Below are positions 35,555 through 46,345 of a stretch of 64,000 nucleotides of DNA, piece after piece. Below the pieces are notes generated by a model. It was not told the DNA's origin. It did not search any database and was given only the letters and a program-made list of their open reading frames with translations. Source of the DNA: Hymenobacter cyanobacteriorum (GTDB taxonomy: Bacteria > Bacteroidota > Bacteroidia > Cytophagales > Hymenobacteraceae); assembly GCF_022631375.1 (NCBI RefSeq), contig NZ_JALBGC010000001.1:558001-622000 (forward strand). The letters are read 5' to 3'. Within the stretch, counting starts at the first letter, position 1. The number at the start of each line of letters is the position of its first letter. The position numbers and the translations under genes are program-made.

Positions 35555-35562
35555 CAAAGGTA
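35555..35562 (-). promoter_or_regulatory. -7 box of rpsA
   Basis: TACCTTTG (complement of 35555-35562) matches TAnnTTTG exactly, about 115 nt upstream of the rpsA ATG. No TTG is evident at -33. The box sits just past the stop of the 147-residue gene. Confidence 0.6.
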
Positions 35563-35569
35563 CGGGTTA

Positions 35570-36013
35570 TCAGGCAGTTTTGCTAGTGGGGATTTCGCTA
35601 TTCTCTTCGCGCGGCCATACCCGTTCAACGGGTAATCCGAGTTGCCATTCCACATAATCTTGTGGTGGTGTATCGATATCAATAATGTGCTCGGCCCGAA
35701 ACGGCACCTCTGCTCCAAAGCATAAGTAAACGTTGTCATCGAAATCGGAACAAGCGGGCTGGTTATCCAGCACTCCAATGAAGTCATTACCTATGGATTC
35801 CTTCACCAAAACCCACATTCGCTCTCCGCTGACTTCTAAGCTACCATCTTCGTTTTCAACCTCGATATCAAAGATTAATCGCACGGCCTGCCCCCGCTTT
35901 ACGCTTTGCCTTTCCTCCAATGACGGTATCCAGAAATCTTTCGGATTTTTCAAGTGTGATTCTTCCGCTGAACGCAATTCCCAAAAGTCAGTTTTAATTG
36001 ACGGTTGACGCAT
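35570..36013 (-). CDS. Hypothetical protein, DUF2314-like, low GC
   Basis: The complete 147-residue frame has no signal peptide or membrane segment. The core GERMWVLVKESIGNDFIGVLDNQPACSDFDDNVYLCFGAEVPFRAEHIIDID (about residues 63-114) is built like DUF2314/Imm33-type immunity-domain cores, with MWV, a G-x-L-D-N-x-P turn and a final FxAEHIIDID. The match is by eye only. Its GC content is visibly lower than rpsA and PPK2, which suggests acquisition. It is on the same strand as both neighbours but with its own gaps. No toxin partner is next to it. Confidence 0.65.
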   Translation of the reverse strand: MRQPSIKTDFWELRSAEESHLKNPKDFWIPSLEERQSVKRGQAVRLIFDIEVENEDGSLEVSGERMWVLVKESIGNDFIGVLDNQPACSDFDDNVYLCFGAEVPFRAEHIIDIDTPPQDYVEWQLGLPVERVWPREENSEIPTSKTA

Positions 36014-36032
36014 AAAATCTTAAAATCAACTG

Positions 36033-36866
36033 CTACTGCTCAATCACCTGCGCCTTCACATCGAAAGTAGCTTTGGGTGACTGGGGGTTCATGTCCTCCA
36101 GGGTGGCCACGACGATTTCCGCAATAGCCAGGTCGCGGGCCCACTTCTGGTTGGCGGGGATGACGAACCACGGGGCGTGCGCGGGCGAGCAGTGGCGCAG
36201 GGCATCTTCGTACACGGCCTGGTAGTCGTCCCAGCGGGCGCGCTCTTTGAGGTCGTTGGGGTCGAATTTCCAGTTTTTGGCGGGGTCGTCGAGGCGAGCC
36301 TGCAGGCGGGCGGCCTGCTCCTCTTTCGAGATGTGCAGGAAGAATTTGAGAATGCGCGTGCCGTTGCGGGTGAGCAGGCTTTCGAAGTTGTTGATGTCCT
36401 CGAAGCGCTGCTCGGCGGTTTGGTCGTCAATTATTTCGTGCACGCGGGTCACGAGCACGTCTTCGTAGTGTGAGCGGTTGAACACGCCGATGTGGCCGCG
36501 CTTGGGCGTCTGGGCGTGGATGCGCCAGAGAAAATCGTGGCTCAGTTCCTCCGGCGAAGGTGCTTTGAAGGAAGCGACCGACACGCCGGCCGGGTTCACG
36601 CCAGTGAGCAGGTTGCCGATGGCGCCGTCCTTACCGCCGGTATCCATGGCCTGAAACACCAGCAGCAAGCTACGCTTGTGCTCGGCGTAAAGCACTTCCT
36701 GCAGCTCGAATAGGCGCTGGCGCAGCTTAAGCAGGCGCGGGGTGGCATCTTCGCGGTTGTGGGGGTGGTGGGCGAAGGGCTTTTCGCTGCTGGGGTCCAC
36801 GTCGGCTAGTTTGAAGGACTTGCCTTTGACGAGGACAGCGGAGGTTTTGGGGAGCTTGAATTTCAT
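36033..36866 (-). CDS. Polyphosphate kinase 2 (PPK2 family)
   Basis: The 277-residue product is a single-domain PPK2. Walker A AMDTGGKDGAI is at residues 73-83, and IHAQTPKRGHIGVFNRSHYEDVLVTRVH around 115-141 has the NRSHYED motif with its Walker B Asp. LKFFLHISKEEQAARLQARLDDPAKNWKF is the lid region. It transfers phosphate between polyphosphate and nucleoside di- or monophosphates; the class (I, II or III) cannot be set by eye. It stands alone, with an inverted repeat 68 nt upstream of its start. Confidence 0.93.
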   Translation of the reverse strand: MKFKLPKTSAVLVKGKSFKLADVDPSSEKPFAHHPHNREDATPRLLKLRQRLFELQEVLYAEHKRSLLLVFQAMDTGGKDGAIGNLLTGVNPAGVSVASFKAPSPEELSHDFLWRIHAQTPKRGHIGVFNRSHYEDVLVTRVHEIIDDQTAEQRFEDINNFESLLTRNGTRILKFFLHISKEEQAARLQARLDDPAKNWKFDPNDLKERARWDDYQAVYEDALRHCSPAHAPWFVIPANQKWARDLAIAEIVVATLEDMNPQSPKATFDVKAQVIEQ

Positions 36867-36933
36867 ATGGCGGATGGCACAACAGCGGCTTTAGAAACGG
36901 GGAGATATCGCAAGAGTAAGGCGGTAGGAGACG

Positions 36934-37022
36934 CAAGGCTGTCATTCCGACGCAGGAGGAATCTGATAATTATCTTTTAACGGTTTTACTCAGATTCCTC
37001 CTGCGTCGGAATGACAGCCTTG
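36934..37022. repeat. Perfect 33-bp inverted repeat (GTCATTCCGA family)
   Basis: The left arm at 36934-36966 (CAAGGCTGTCATTCCGACGC...) and the right arm at 36990-37022 are exact inverse copies, with a 23-nt spacer. The right arm touches the stop codon of the VIT1/CCC1 gene. The sequence is distinct from the GTCATGC family but shares the GTCAT start. Confidence 0.92.
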
Positions 37023-37751
37023 CTACGCCCCGCCCACCAGCCGGGCGATACCAAATGCAGCGGCAGCGGCTAGGGCACCTACAACAGCCATTTTCACGGC
37101 CCCAGCCACGGGCGGCTGGCCGGTCATCCGACTTTTGAAGTAGCCGAAGACGAAGAGGCACACCAGCGTGATGATGGCCGAGTAAAGCAGGCCCTGGCGC
37201 GGCGTATCGGTAAAAAAGTAGGCGCTTAGTGGGATGAGGCCGCCCACGGCGTAGGCTGCGCTGATGGTGAAGGCGCTTTTGGGGGCCTGCCTGGGGTCGG
37301 GCTCTTCGAGACCCAGCTCGTACTTCATCATAAATTTCACCCACTGCTCGGGGTCGGCGGTGAGCTCGGCCACGGCCTGGCGGCGGGTGGCTTCGGAGAG
37401 GCCCATGTCGGCCAGCAGCTCGTCGACTTCGGCGCGCTCCTTATCGGGCACTTCTTTCACTTCGCGGTGCTCGCGGTCGAGTTCCGAAGCATAATGCTCG
37501 ACCTCGGTGCGGCCGGCCAGGTAGCCACCGAGGCCCATGGCAATACTACCGGCCACAATTTCGGCCAGGCCCGCCGTGATGACGAGACCCGACGATGATA
37601 CCGCGCCACTGAGGCCGGCCGCCAGGGCGAAAGGAACCGTCAGGCCATCGGAGAGGCCGATGACCACATCCTGCAACATGGCCGAGCTGGTGAGGTGGTG
37701 CTCGGAGTGCACGTCGTGCGGCAGCTGGGTGGTCGTTTCGGGCGTGGCCAT
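37023..37751 (-). CDS. VIT1/CCC1-family iron/manganese transporter
   Basis: The 242-residue product has five membrane segments. ALQDVVIGLSDGLTVPFALAAGLSGA-type sequence near residue 25 and AGLAEIVAGSIAMGLGGYLAGRTEVEHY near residue 65 are diagnostic of VIT1/CCC1. The cytosolic metal-binding helices EVPDKERAEVDELLADMGL and PEQWVKFMMKYELGLEEPDP follow. The family moves Fe2+ or Mn2+ out of the cytosol; in bacteria this means export. It is divergent from a Dps gene, so iron efflux and iron storage share an upstream region. Confidence 0.92.
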   Translation of the reverse strand: MATPETTTQLPHDVHSEHHLTSSAMLQDVVIGLSDGLTVPFALAAGLSGAVSSSGLVITAGLAEIVAGSIAMGLGGYLAGRTEVEHYASELDREHREVKEVPDKERAEVDELLADMGLSEATRRQAVAELTADPEQWVKFMMKYELGLEEPDPRQAPKSAFTISAAYAVGGLIPLSAYFFTDTPRQGLLYSAIITLVCLFVFGYFKSRMTGQPPVAGAVKMAVVGALAAAAAFGIARLVGGA

Positions 37752-37865
37752 AAGAATTTTTAGGAAGTCGGGCTTAACCCCGCAGGGTGCTTTACGTACG
37801 GGGAATAAGCAAATTTCGCTGCCGGATTCCTCGGCAATTTCCTCACTTCATCCGTTTTTCATCCT

Positions 37866-38561
37866 ATGGCAACTTCCGCCAAAGCCGCTGCTCCCAAAGC
37901 CGCCGCGCCTAAAAAAGCTGCTGCTCCTGCCGCCAAGAAAACCGCTGCTCCGGCCGCCAATACCGGCAAAGGTGCTGGCACAAACCCTGCGGTCGATATC
38001 CAGCCCATCCTCAACCAGCAGAACCACGCCCCCGCTCCTACCCAGAAGTATGGCACCGTGAGCCAGCGCCTGCCCATCGGCCTCGATGAATCGACCCGCC
38101 GCGAAAGCGTGACCATGCTCAACCAGCTGCTGGCCGATACCATCACGCTGCGCGACATGTACAAGAAGCACCATTGGCAGGTGGTGGGCCCCACGTTCTA
38201 CCAGCTGCATTTGCTGTACGACAAGCACTATGAGGAGCAGGCCACACTGGTCGATACCATCGCCGAGCGTATCCAGATTCTGGGCGGCGTGGCCGTGGCC
38301 ATGGCCCACGACGTGGCCGAGCTCACCAGCCTGCCCCGCATCCCGCGCGACCGTGAGGAGGCCCCCATTCAGGTTTCGCGCCTGCTGAGCGCCCACCAGA
38401 CCATCCTCAAAAACTGCCACGACTACGCCAAGAAGGCCGACGAGTCGGGCGACGACGGCACCAACGACCTCATCGTGAGCGACCTAATGCGCACCAACGA
38501 GTTCCAGGTGTGGTTCGTATCGGAGCACGTAGTGGATTCGCCGCTGACCCGCGCCGAGTAA
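37866..38561 (+). CDS. dps: Dps ferritin-like protein with histone-H1-like N-terminal tail
   Basis: The 231-residue product has a Dps four-helix bundle (about residues 75-231). The ferroxidase residues lie in DMYKKHHWQVVGPTFYQLHLLYDKHYEEQATLVDTIAERI (about 95-135), the intersubunit site of Dps. The first 40 residues repeat Ala, Lys and Pro (AAAPKAAAPKKAAAPAAKK), like histone H1 or bacterial H1-like tails. The core protects DNA and stores iron by H2O2-driven oxidation, and the tail probably increases DNA binding. It is divergent from the VIT1/CCC1 gene and convergent with an iron permease gene. Confidence 0.95.
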   Translation: MATSAKAAAPKAAAPKKAAAPAAKKTAAPAANTGKGAGTNPAVDIQPILNQQNHAPAPTQKYGTVSQRLPIGLDESTRRESVTMLNQLLADTITLRDMYKKHHWQVVGPTFYQLHLLYDKHYEEQATLVDTIAERIQILGGVAVAMAHDVAELTSLPRIPRDREEAPIQVSRLLSAHQTILKNCHDYAKKADESGDDGTNDLIVSDLMRTNEFQVWFVSEHVVDSPLTRAE

Positions 38562-38581
38562 GAATTTAGATATTATATGAG

Positions 38582-38614
38582 AAAGCCGCCGCAGTAACTG
38601 CGGCGGCTTTTTTG
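38582..38614. terminator. Bidirectional terminator between dps and iron permease genes
   Basis: AAAGCCGCCGCAG-TAA-CTGCGGCGGCTTT is a perfect 13-bp hairpin with T6 after it on the plus strand and an A-run before it. Confidence 0.88.
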
Positions 38615-38622
38615 TTGTCGAT

Positions 38623-39087
38623 TTATTCCGTCTGGGCGGCGAGCTTTTCGCGCTGGTTGTCTTCGGCTTCTTCCACGGTGTGGGTTTTGCCGAGGTCGTT
38701 GTCCTTTTTGGCCAACTCAGCAAGAGCGCAGTAGAAATCGTGCAGGATGCGGATTTCCTCTTCCGAAAAATCCTGGGCGTTGATGAGGCGGTTGCTGGCT
38801 CCCTGGGTGGCGGCAATGAGCTCGTTCAGCTTGAGATGGAGCACCAGTGAATCCTTGTTCTGGGCGCGCTGAATGAGAAAAACCATCAAAAATGTGACGA
38901 TGGTGGTACCGGTATTGATGACCAGCTGCCAGGTTTCGGAGTAGTGAAACAGCGGCCCGGTGAGGGCCCAGACCAGCACAATGCCCGCCGCAGCGAGGAA
39001 AGCGGCCGTGGAGCCGGAGAAGCGGGTGATGCTTTCGGCCATGCGGCCAAAAAAAGAGGTGTGCGACGGAACAGGAGCGTTTGCCAT
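38623..39087 (-). CDS. Low-affinity iron permease family protein
   Basis: The 154-residue product has two or three membrane segments in the first 75 residues (AAFLAAAGIVLVWALTGPLF and INTGTTIVTFLMVFLIQRAQNKDS). It also has the family segment LHLKLNELIAATQGASNRLI around residues 83-103. A charged cytosolic tail follows. The family (PF04120) includes fungal low-affinity Fe transporters, though bacterial members are shorter and unproven. Together with the VIT1/CCC1 and Dps genes it makes a three-gene group linked to iron handling. Confidence 0.88.
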   Translation of the reverse strand: MANAPVPSHTSFFGRMAESITRFSGSTAAFLAAAGIVLVWALTGPLFHYSETWQLVINTGTTIVTFLMVFLIQRAQNKDSLVLHLKLNELIAATQGASNRLINAQDFSEEEIRILHDFYCALAELAKKDNDLGKTHTVEEAEDNQREKLAAQTE

Positions 39088-39191
39088 GTAGCCAGATGAT
39101 TGTCAGGTGAGAAAGGCACTTGCTTCCTTCTACGAAAGCCCAAGGTTAGGGGCTAATTGATGGACGGCGCATGAAAAACCCGCGCCATTGG

Positions 39192-39222
39192 TTGTACGGC
39201 CGGAATTCTCCTGCTATCTTTG
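39192..39222 (+). promoter_or_regulatory. tRNA-Leu promoter
   Basis: The -33 TTG (39192-39194) and -7 box TATCTTTG (39215-39222) are 20 nt apart. The implied start is about 55 nt before the mature tRNA. Confidence 0.7.
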
Positions 39223-39283
39223 CACCCGCTTCGCCACCTCAGCGACGCCGGCTTCGGCCGATTGCCAAGTTTAGTTGCCTTTT

Positions 39284-39365
39284 GCGCACGTGGTGAAACT
39301 GGTAGACACGCCATCTTGAGGGGGTGGTGCCTTCGGGTGTGGGAGTTCGAATCTCCCCGCGCGCA
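39284..39365 (+). tRNA. tRNA-Leu(GAG)
   Basis: A class II tRNA is readable. The acceptor is GCGCACG with CGCGCGC (one A-C mismatch at the fifth pair), and the D arm is GTG-AAACTGGTAGA-CAC. The anticodon arm CCATC-TTGAGGG-GGTGG has anticodon GAG. A long variable arm (TGCCTTCGGGTGT) follows, then T arm GGGAG-TTCGAAT-CTCCC. The 3' CCA is not encoded. Confidence 0.93.
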
Positions 39366-39371
39366 CGCAAA

Positions 39372-39412
39372 ACGAAAGCCCGCTGCAAGCAATTGCAGCG
39401 GGCTTTTTCGTG
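39372..39412 (+). terminator. tRNA-Leu terminator
   Basis: AGCCCGCTGCAA and TTGCAGCGGGCT pair over 12 bp, followed by T5. It lies 10 nt past the tRNA. Confidence 0.88.
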
Positions 39413-39422
39413 CCGGTCAGGG

Positions 39423-39544
39423 TTCATTGAACGTCATGCAGAGCGCAGCGAAGCATCTCGCGTGGGGCAGCAATTATTTTCCTGCAACTGAATTACTTGT
39501 TGCACGCGAGATGCTTCGCTGCGCTCTGCATGACGTTCAATGAA
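39423..39544. repeat. Perfect 42-bp inverted repeat (GTCATGC family)
   Basis: The left arm at 39423-39464 (TTCATTGAACGTCATGCAGAG...) and the right arm at 39503-39544 are exact inverse copies. The right arm ends 5 nt before the NFACT stop codon; on the other side is the tRNA-Leu terminator. Confidence 0.92.
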
Positions 39545-39549
39545 CTCAT

Positions 39550-41169
39550 TTACTGCTCCCGCTCGAACGGATTCCCTGGTTTTACCAGCACCACCTGCTC
39601 GCGCTCGACGATAACTTGGCCGGGCCGGGCCCCGCGGGGCTTGCGCACGAACTTTTTGGGCGTGACGGTAACCGGGCAAAGCGTGTCGTTCTGGCGCTTG
39701 GAGTACCAGCCAGCCAGCATGGCGGCATGCTCGATTACAGGCTCGGGCACGGTTTGGCCGGCGCGATGACGGATAACGACGTGCGAGCCAGCCACGTCCT
39801 TGGCGTGCAGCCAGAGGTCGTCCTTGTGCGCGTATTTCTGGGTGAGCAGGTCGTTGTTTTCGGCGCTGCGGCCCACGAGAATGGTGAAGCCGCGGTCTTC
39901 GAATACTTTGAAGGGCAGCTCGCCGGGAACTTTGGTGTTGGCGTTGGCGGCGGGGTTGAGGCCGTGCTGCTTGCGCCAATTGCGCAGGCCGCGCAGCTCG
40001 GCCAGGGCGGGCTGGGAGTCCATTTCCTCTAGTCGCTCTAGAGCGACGAAAGCTTCGGCCTCGCGCCGGGCAATACGCTCGGTGAGCTCGCGCTCCTCGA
40101 TTTGCTGGTTTTTGGCTTTGCGGTAGAGGTTTTCGGCGGTGCGCTGGGGCTTTTCCGAGGGCTTGAGCTTGATAGTGCGCGGCTCGTTGGTGTAGAAGTC
40201 GATGACCTCGACCTGGGCCGCGCCAGGTGCGATGGCGTGCAGGTTGGCCATGATGAGGTCGGCCGAGTTGCGGTAGCCGGCTTCGTGGGCCAGCGCGTGC
40301 AGACGGCGGCGGGCGTGGGCGGCGGCGGTGCCGGCCTCATCGGCGCGGCGCGTAAGCAGTTGGCGCAGTTGGTGGGTTTCGGTTTCGAGGGCGCGGCGGC
40401 CCAGCGCCATGGGCACGAAGCGGTGCAGAGCAGCCACGGGGTCATCGCCGCCGAAGGTTTCGAGCACCTCCCCTAGCGGCAGCAAGCTAAGCCGCGTACG
40501 GCCGTCGAGCTGGATAATGAAGTAGTGCGCTGGTTTTTCGAGCTGGGCCAGCACCTGATTTACCTGGCGGGTTTTGGCTTCGGGTGCGTCCTCGTCGTAG
40601 CCGTGGGCGCGCAGGTAACGCAGCGGCAGGTCGGCCAGCGGTGGAGGAAGTTTCTGGACCGCAGATTCAACGGATTCAACGGATTGCGCGGATTCGGCCG
40701 GCGCTGGTGGTTCTGCCGGCGTGGGCGGCGCGGCTGCCGGCTGGGGGCGAAGGACGGCATCGGCCAGTAGCTTTTGCTGGAAAAGCTGAGCGGGCGCGTC
40801 GGGCGTGGGGCGGAAAATGGCGTTGGGGCGCGGGCCGTAGAGCTTGAATACGAGGCGCGCGCCGCTGCGGAAATTCACCTGCAGCACCCGGTCCTGGGAC
40901 CAGGCGGCGACGGATTCGACCTGCTCGCCCAGCAAATCGGGGAATAAATCAACAGAGTTGGAACGGGCGCGCTGGAAGGTTTCGGGCAGGGCCAGCGCGG
41001 GAAAATTCGCACCCAGTTGGGCTTTCAGCCAGAACTCCTGTGCGCCGTTGGTGAGTCCGACCACCAGCTCATCCTTTTCCTGCGTGAAACAGGCGGCCAC
41101 GCGGTAGCCCCGTAGCCGCTCGGTGAGCGCGGGGGCCAGCTGGCGTAGGAAGTAGTAATTGGTATGCAT
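39550..41169 (-). CDS. NFACT / Rqc2-like (RqcH) protein
   Basis: The 539-residue product has an N-terminal NFACT-N domain (about 1-240) that starts MHTNYYFLRQLAPALTERLRG. A helical coiled-coil middle (about 250-410; RRADEAGTAAAHARRRLHALAHEAG) follows. The C-terminal NFACT-R domain (about 425-525) has DDLWLHAKDVAGSHVVIRHRAGQ. RqcH-type proteins bind stalled 50S-peptidyl-tRNA and add alanine tails. Residues 158-173 (PAESAQSVESVESAVQ) lie in a Pro/Ala linker and are encoded by DNA resembling the intergenic GGATTCAAC repeat family. Confidence 0.9.
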   Translation of the reverse strand: MHTNYYFLRQLAPALTERLRGYRVAACFTQEKDELVVGLTNGAQEFWLKAQLGANFPALALPETFQRARSNSVDLFPDLLGEQVESVAAWSQDRVLQVNFRSGARLVFKLYGPRPNAIFRPTPDAPAQLFQQKLLADAVLRPQPAAAPPTPAEPPAPAESAQSVESVESAVQKLPPPLADLPLRYLRAHGYDEDAPEAKTRQVNQVLAQLEKPAHYFIIQLDGRTRLSLLPLGEVLETFGGDDPVAALHRFVPMALGRRALETETHQLRQLLTRRADEAGTAAAHARRRLHALAHEAGYRNSADLIMANLHAIAPGAAQVEVIDFYTNEPRTIKLKPSEKPQRTAENLYRKAKNQQIEERELTERIARREAEAFVALERLEEMDSQPALAELRGLRNWRKQHGLNPAANANTKVPGELPFKVFEDRGFTILVGRSAENNDLLTQKYAHKDDLWLHAKDVAGSHVVIRHRAGQTVPEPVIEHAAMLAGWYSKRQNDTLCPVTVTPKKFVRKPRGARPGQVIVEREQVVLVKPGNPFEREQ

Positions 41170-41170
41170 T

Positions 41171-41213
41171 TAGCAAAAGCTGTCAGCTAATAGCTTTTAG
41201 CTAACAGCTAATA
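41171..41213. repeat. AGCTAATAGC/AGCTAACAGC intergenic repeat
   Basis: Tandem and inverse units such as AGCTGTCAGCTAATAGCTTT and TAGCTAACAGCTAATAG fill the 30-nt gap between the NFACT start and the MBL stop and run slightly into the latter. Confidence 0.65.
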
Positions 41214-41968
41214 GTCAGTCCATCGTACGCCAGCCGAATCCAAGGCGGCAGTTCGGCCTCGACTTCGGCGTGGCGGCCCAGCTGGTGGCTGATGTGGGTG
41301 AGGTAGGCGCGCTTGGGGGCGGCTTCTTCCAGCACCTCGATGGCCTGGGCCAGGGTGAAATGTGAGATGTGCTGTTCGCGGCGCAGGGCGTTGAGCACGA
41401 TGACGTCGGCACCGCGCAACTGGGCGCGGGTTTCGGGGCCGAGGTGGTTGGCATCGGTGAGGTAGCAGAAGTTGCCGATGCGGAAGCCCAGCACCGGCAG
41501 CTTGTGGTGCATGGCGCGCAGCGGCAGCACGGGCACGCCCAGCACGTCGAACGGTTCGTCGTCGCGCTCGATGGGGTGCAGCACCACGCGGGGCACGCCG
41601 GGGTACTTGTGCTCGGCAAAAATGTAGGCAAACTCCTGCTGCAGCTGGCGCAGCACGCGCGGCTCGCCATACACCGGCATATCGGTTTGCTGCCGGAAAT
41701 TGAAGGCCCGGATGTCGTCGAGGCCCGCAGTATGGTCTTTGTGCTCGTGGGTGAAGAGCAGGCCGTCGAGGTGGGTGATGCGGGCGCGCAGCATCTGCTG
41801 CCGGAAATCGGGACCCGAGTCGATAACGAGGCTCAGCCCGTCGACCACCACGTGCACCGACACGCGCAGGCGGTGGTCGCGGTGGTCGAGCGAGCGGCAC
41901 ACGGCGCAGGTGCACCCAATCATGGGCACGCCCGACGAGGTGCCCGTGCCGAGAAATGTTATATTCAT
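41201..41968 (-). CDS. MBL-fold metallohydrolase (PhnP-like)
   Basis: The 255-residue product is a complete metallo-beta-lactamase-fold phosphodiesterase. The N-terminus ITFLGTGTSSGVPMIGCTCAVC has the cysteines (C19, C21, C24) that hold a structural zinc in PhnP-like enzymes. The metal site is H74, H76, D78 and H79 in THEHKDH. LTDANHLGPETR and YLTHISHQLGRH supply the remaining ligands. PhnP relatives hydrolyse cyclic phosphodiesters. It lies downstream of the response regulator with an inverted repeat in between. Confidence 0.9.
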   Translation of the reverse strand: MNITFLGTGTSSGVPMIGCTCAVCRSLDHRDHRLRVSVHVVVDGLSLVIDSGPDFRQQMLRARITHLDGLLFTHEHKDHTAGLDDIRAFNFRQQTDMPVYGEPRVLRQLQQEFAYIFAEHKYPGVPRVVLHPIERDDEPFDVLGVPVLPLRAMHHKLPVLGFRIGNFCYLTDANHLGPETRAQLRGADVIVLNALRREQHISHFTLAQAIEVLEEAAPKRAYLTHISHQLGRHAEVEAELPPWIRLAYDGLTISC

Positions 41969-41969
41969 T

Positions 41970-42080
41970 GAGTTAAGAGTTAAGAGTTAGGAGTTAAGAG
42001 TTTTAGTGGTCATTCCAGAGCAGGCACCAGCCAAACACTCAGTTGCCAACTCCTAACTCTTAACTCCTAACTCTTAACTC
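41970..42080. repeat. Inverted repeat built of TTAACTC heptamers
   Basis: The left side at 41970-42002 (GAGTTAAGAGTTAAGAGTTAGG...) and the right side at 42048-42080 (AACTCCTAACTCTTAACTCC...) are inverse with three mismatches. It begins 2 nt from the MBL start codon and ends 2 nt from the response-regulator stop, filling the gap. Confidence 0.8.
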
Positions 42081-42082
42081 CC

Positions 42083-42466
42083 TTAGCCCACGTACTGCTT
42101 CACCACGCGCACCAGCGCGTCGAAGTCGAGCGGCTTGGGCAGGTAGTCGGTTACGCCGGCCTCGCGGAACTGGTCCATCGAGTAGTTGTTGGCGTTGCCG
42201 GTGATGGCGATGATGGGCAGCTTGTTGATTTTGGGGTCGGCGTGGGCGCGGATTTCGCGGGTGCACTGCATGCCGTCTTTCACCGGAATGTTGATGTCCA
42301 TCAGCACGCAGTCGATGGGGTTGCTTTCGAGCTGTTTCAGCACTTCGCCACCGTTTTTGGCCAGTACAATCTTGTACTTCTGAAGCTCGAGGATTTTGCG
42401 GGTAAGGTTGAGGATAACCGAGCTGTCTTCAGCAATCAGAATCGTCTTTTGGGTATCAACAGACAT
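42083..42466 (-). CDS. CheY-like single-domain response regulator
   Basis: The 127-residue product is one receiver domain. Phospho-acceptor D57 is in CVLMDINIPVKDGMQ, the acidic pair follows ILIAED (E13, D14), and the switch residues are in IIAITGNAN (Thr85) and YLPKPLD (Lys107). There is no output domain, so it acts through protein contact. It is encoded 69 nt downstream of a very large hybrid kinase whose C-terminus is an Hpt domain. It is a natural candidate for the terminal receiver of that phosphorelay. Confidence 0.93.
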   Translation of the reverse strand: MSVDTQKTILIAEDSSVILNLTRKILELQKYKIVLAKNGGEVLKQLESNPIDCVLMDINIPVKDGMQCTREIRAHADPKINKLPIIAITGNANNYSMDQFREAGVTDYLPKPLDFDALVRVVKQYVG

Positions 42467-42535
42467 GCGCGTGGGGGTTTGTTTTGAGAGTGGAGAACGA
42501 TGGTAGAATGGCAGGGACGAGCAGGCGGCAACGCC

Positions 42536-46213
<3,678 letters not shown>

Positions 46214-46285
46214 GAAGAACAACTTGGGAGGCCGGGAAAGATATTTCCGGCTAAGATAATTCCGGAGCCGTGGGGCCCGGCCCGT

Positions 46286-46293
46286 AAATTTGA
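46286..46293 (+). promoter_or_regulatory. -7 box of glycosyltransferase
   Basis: TAAATTTG matches TAnnTTTG exactly, in the divergent gap with the hybrid kinase. No TTG is seen at -33. Confidence 0.5.
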
Positions 46294-46345
46294 ACAAAAA
46301 AACTGAGCGCCGGGCCATTTGGGGCGGCGCACCTGCTTTCGCTCC

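Noticed and set aside
41970..42080. Heptamer array resembling a CRISPR
   Set aside because: The units are 7 nt, inverted as well as tandem, with no unique spacers and no cas genes.
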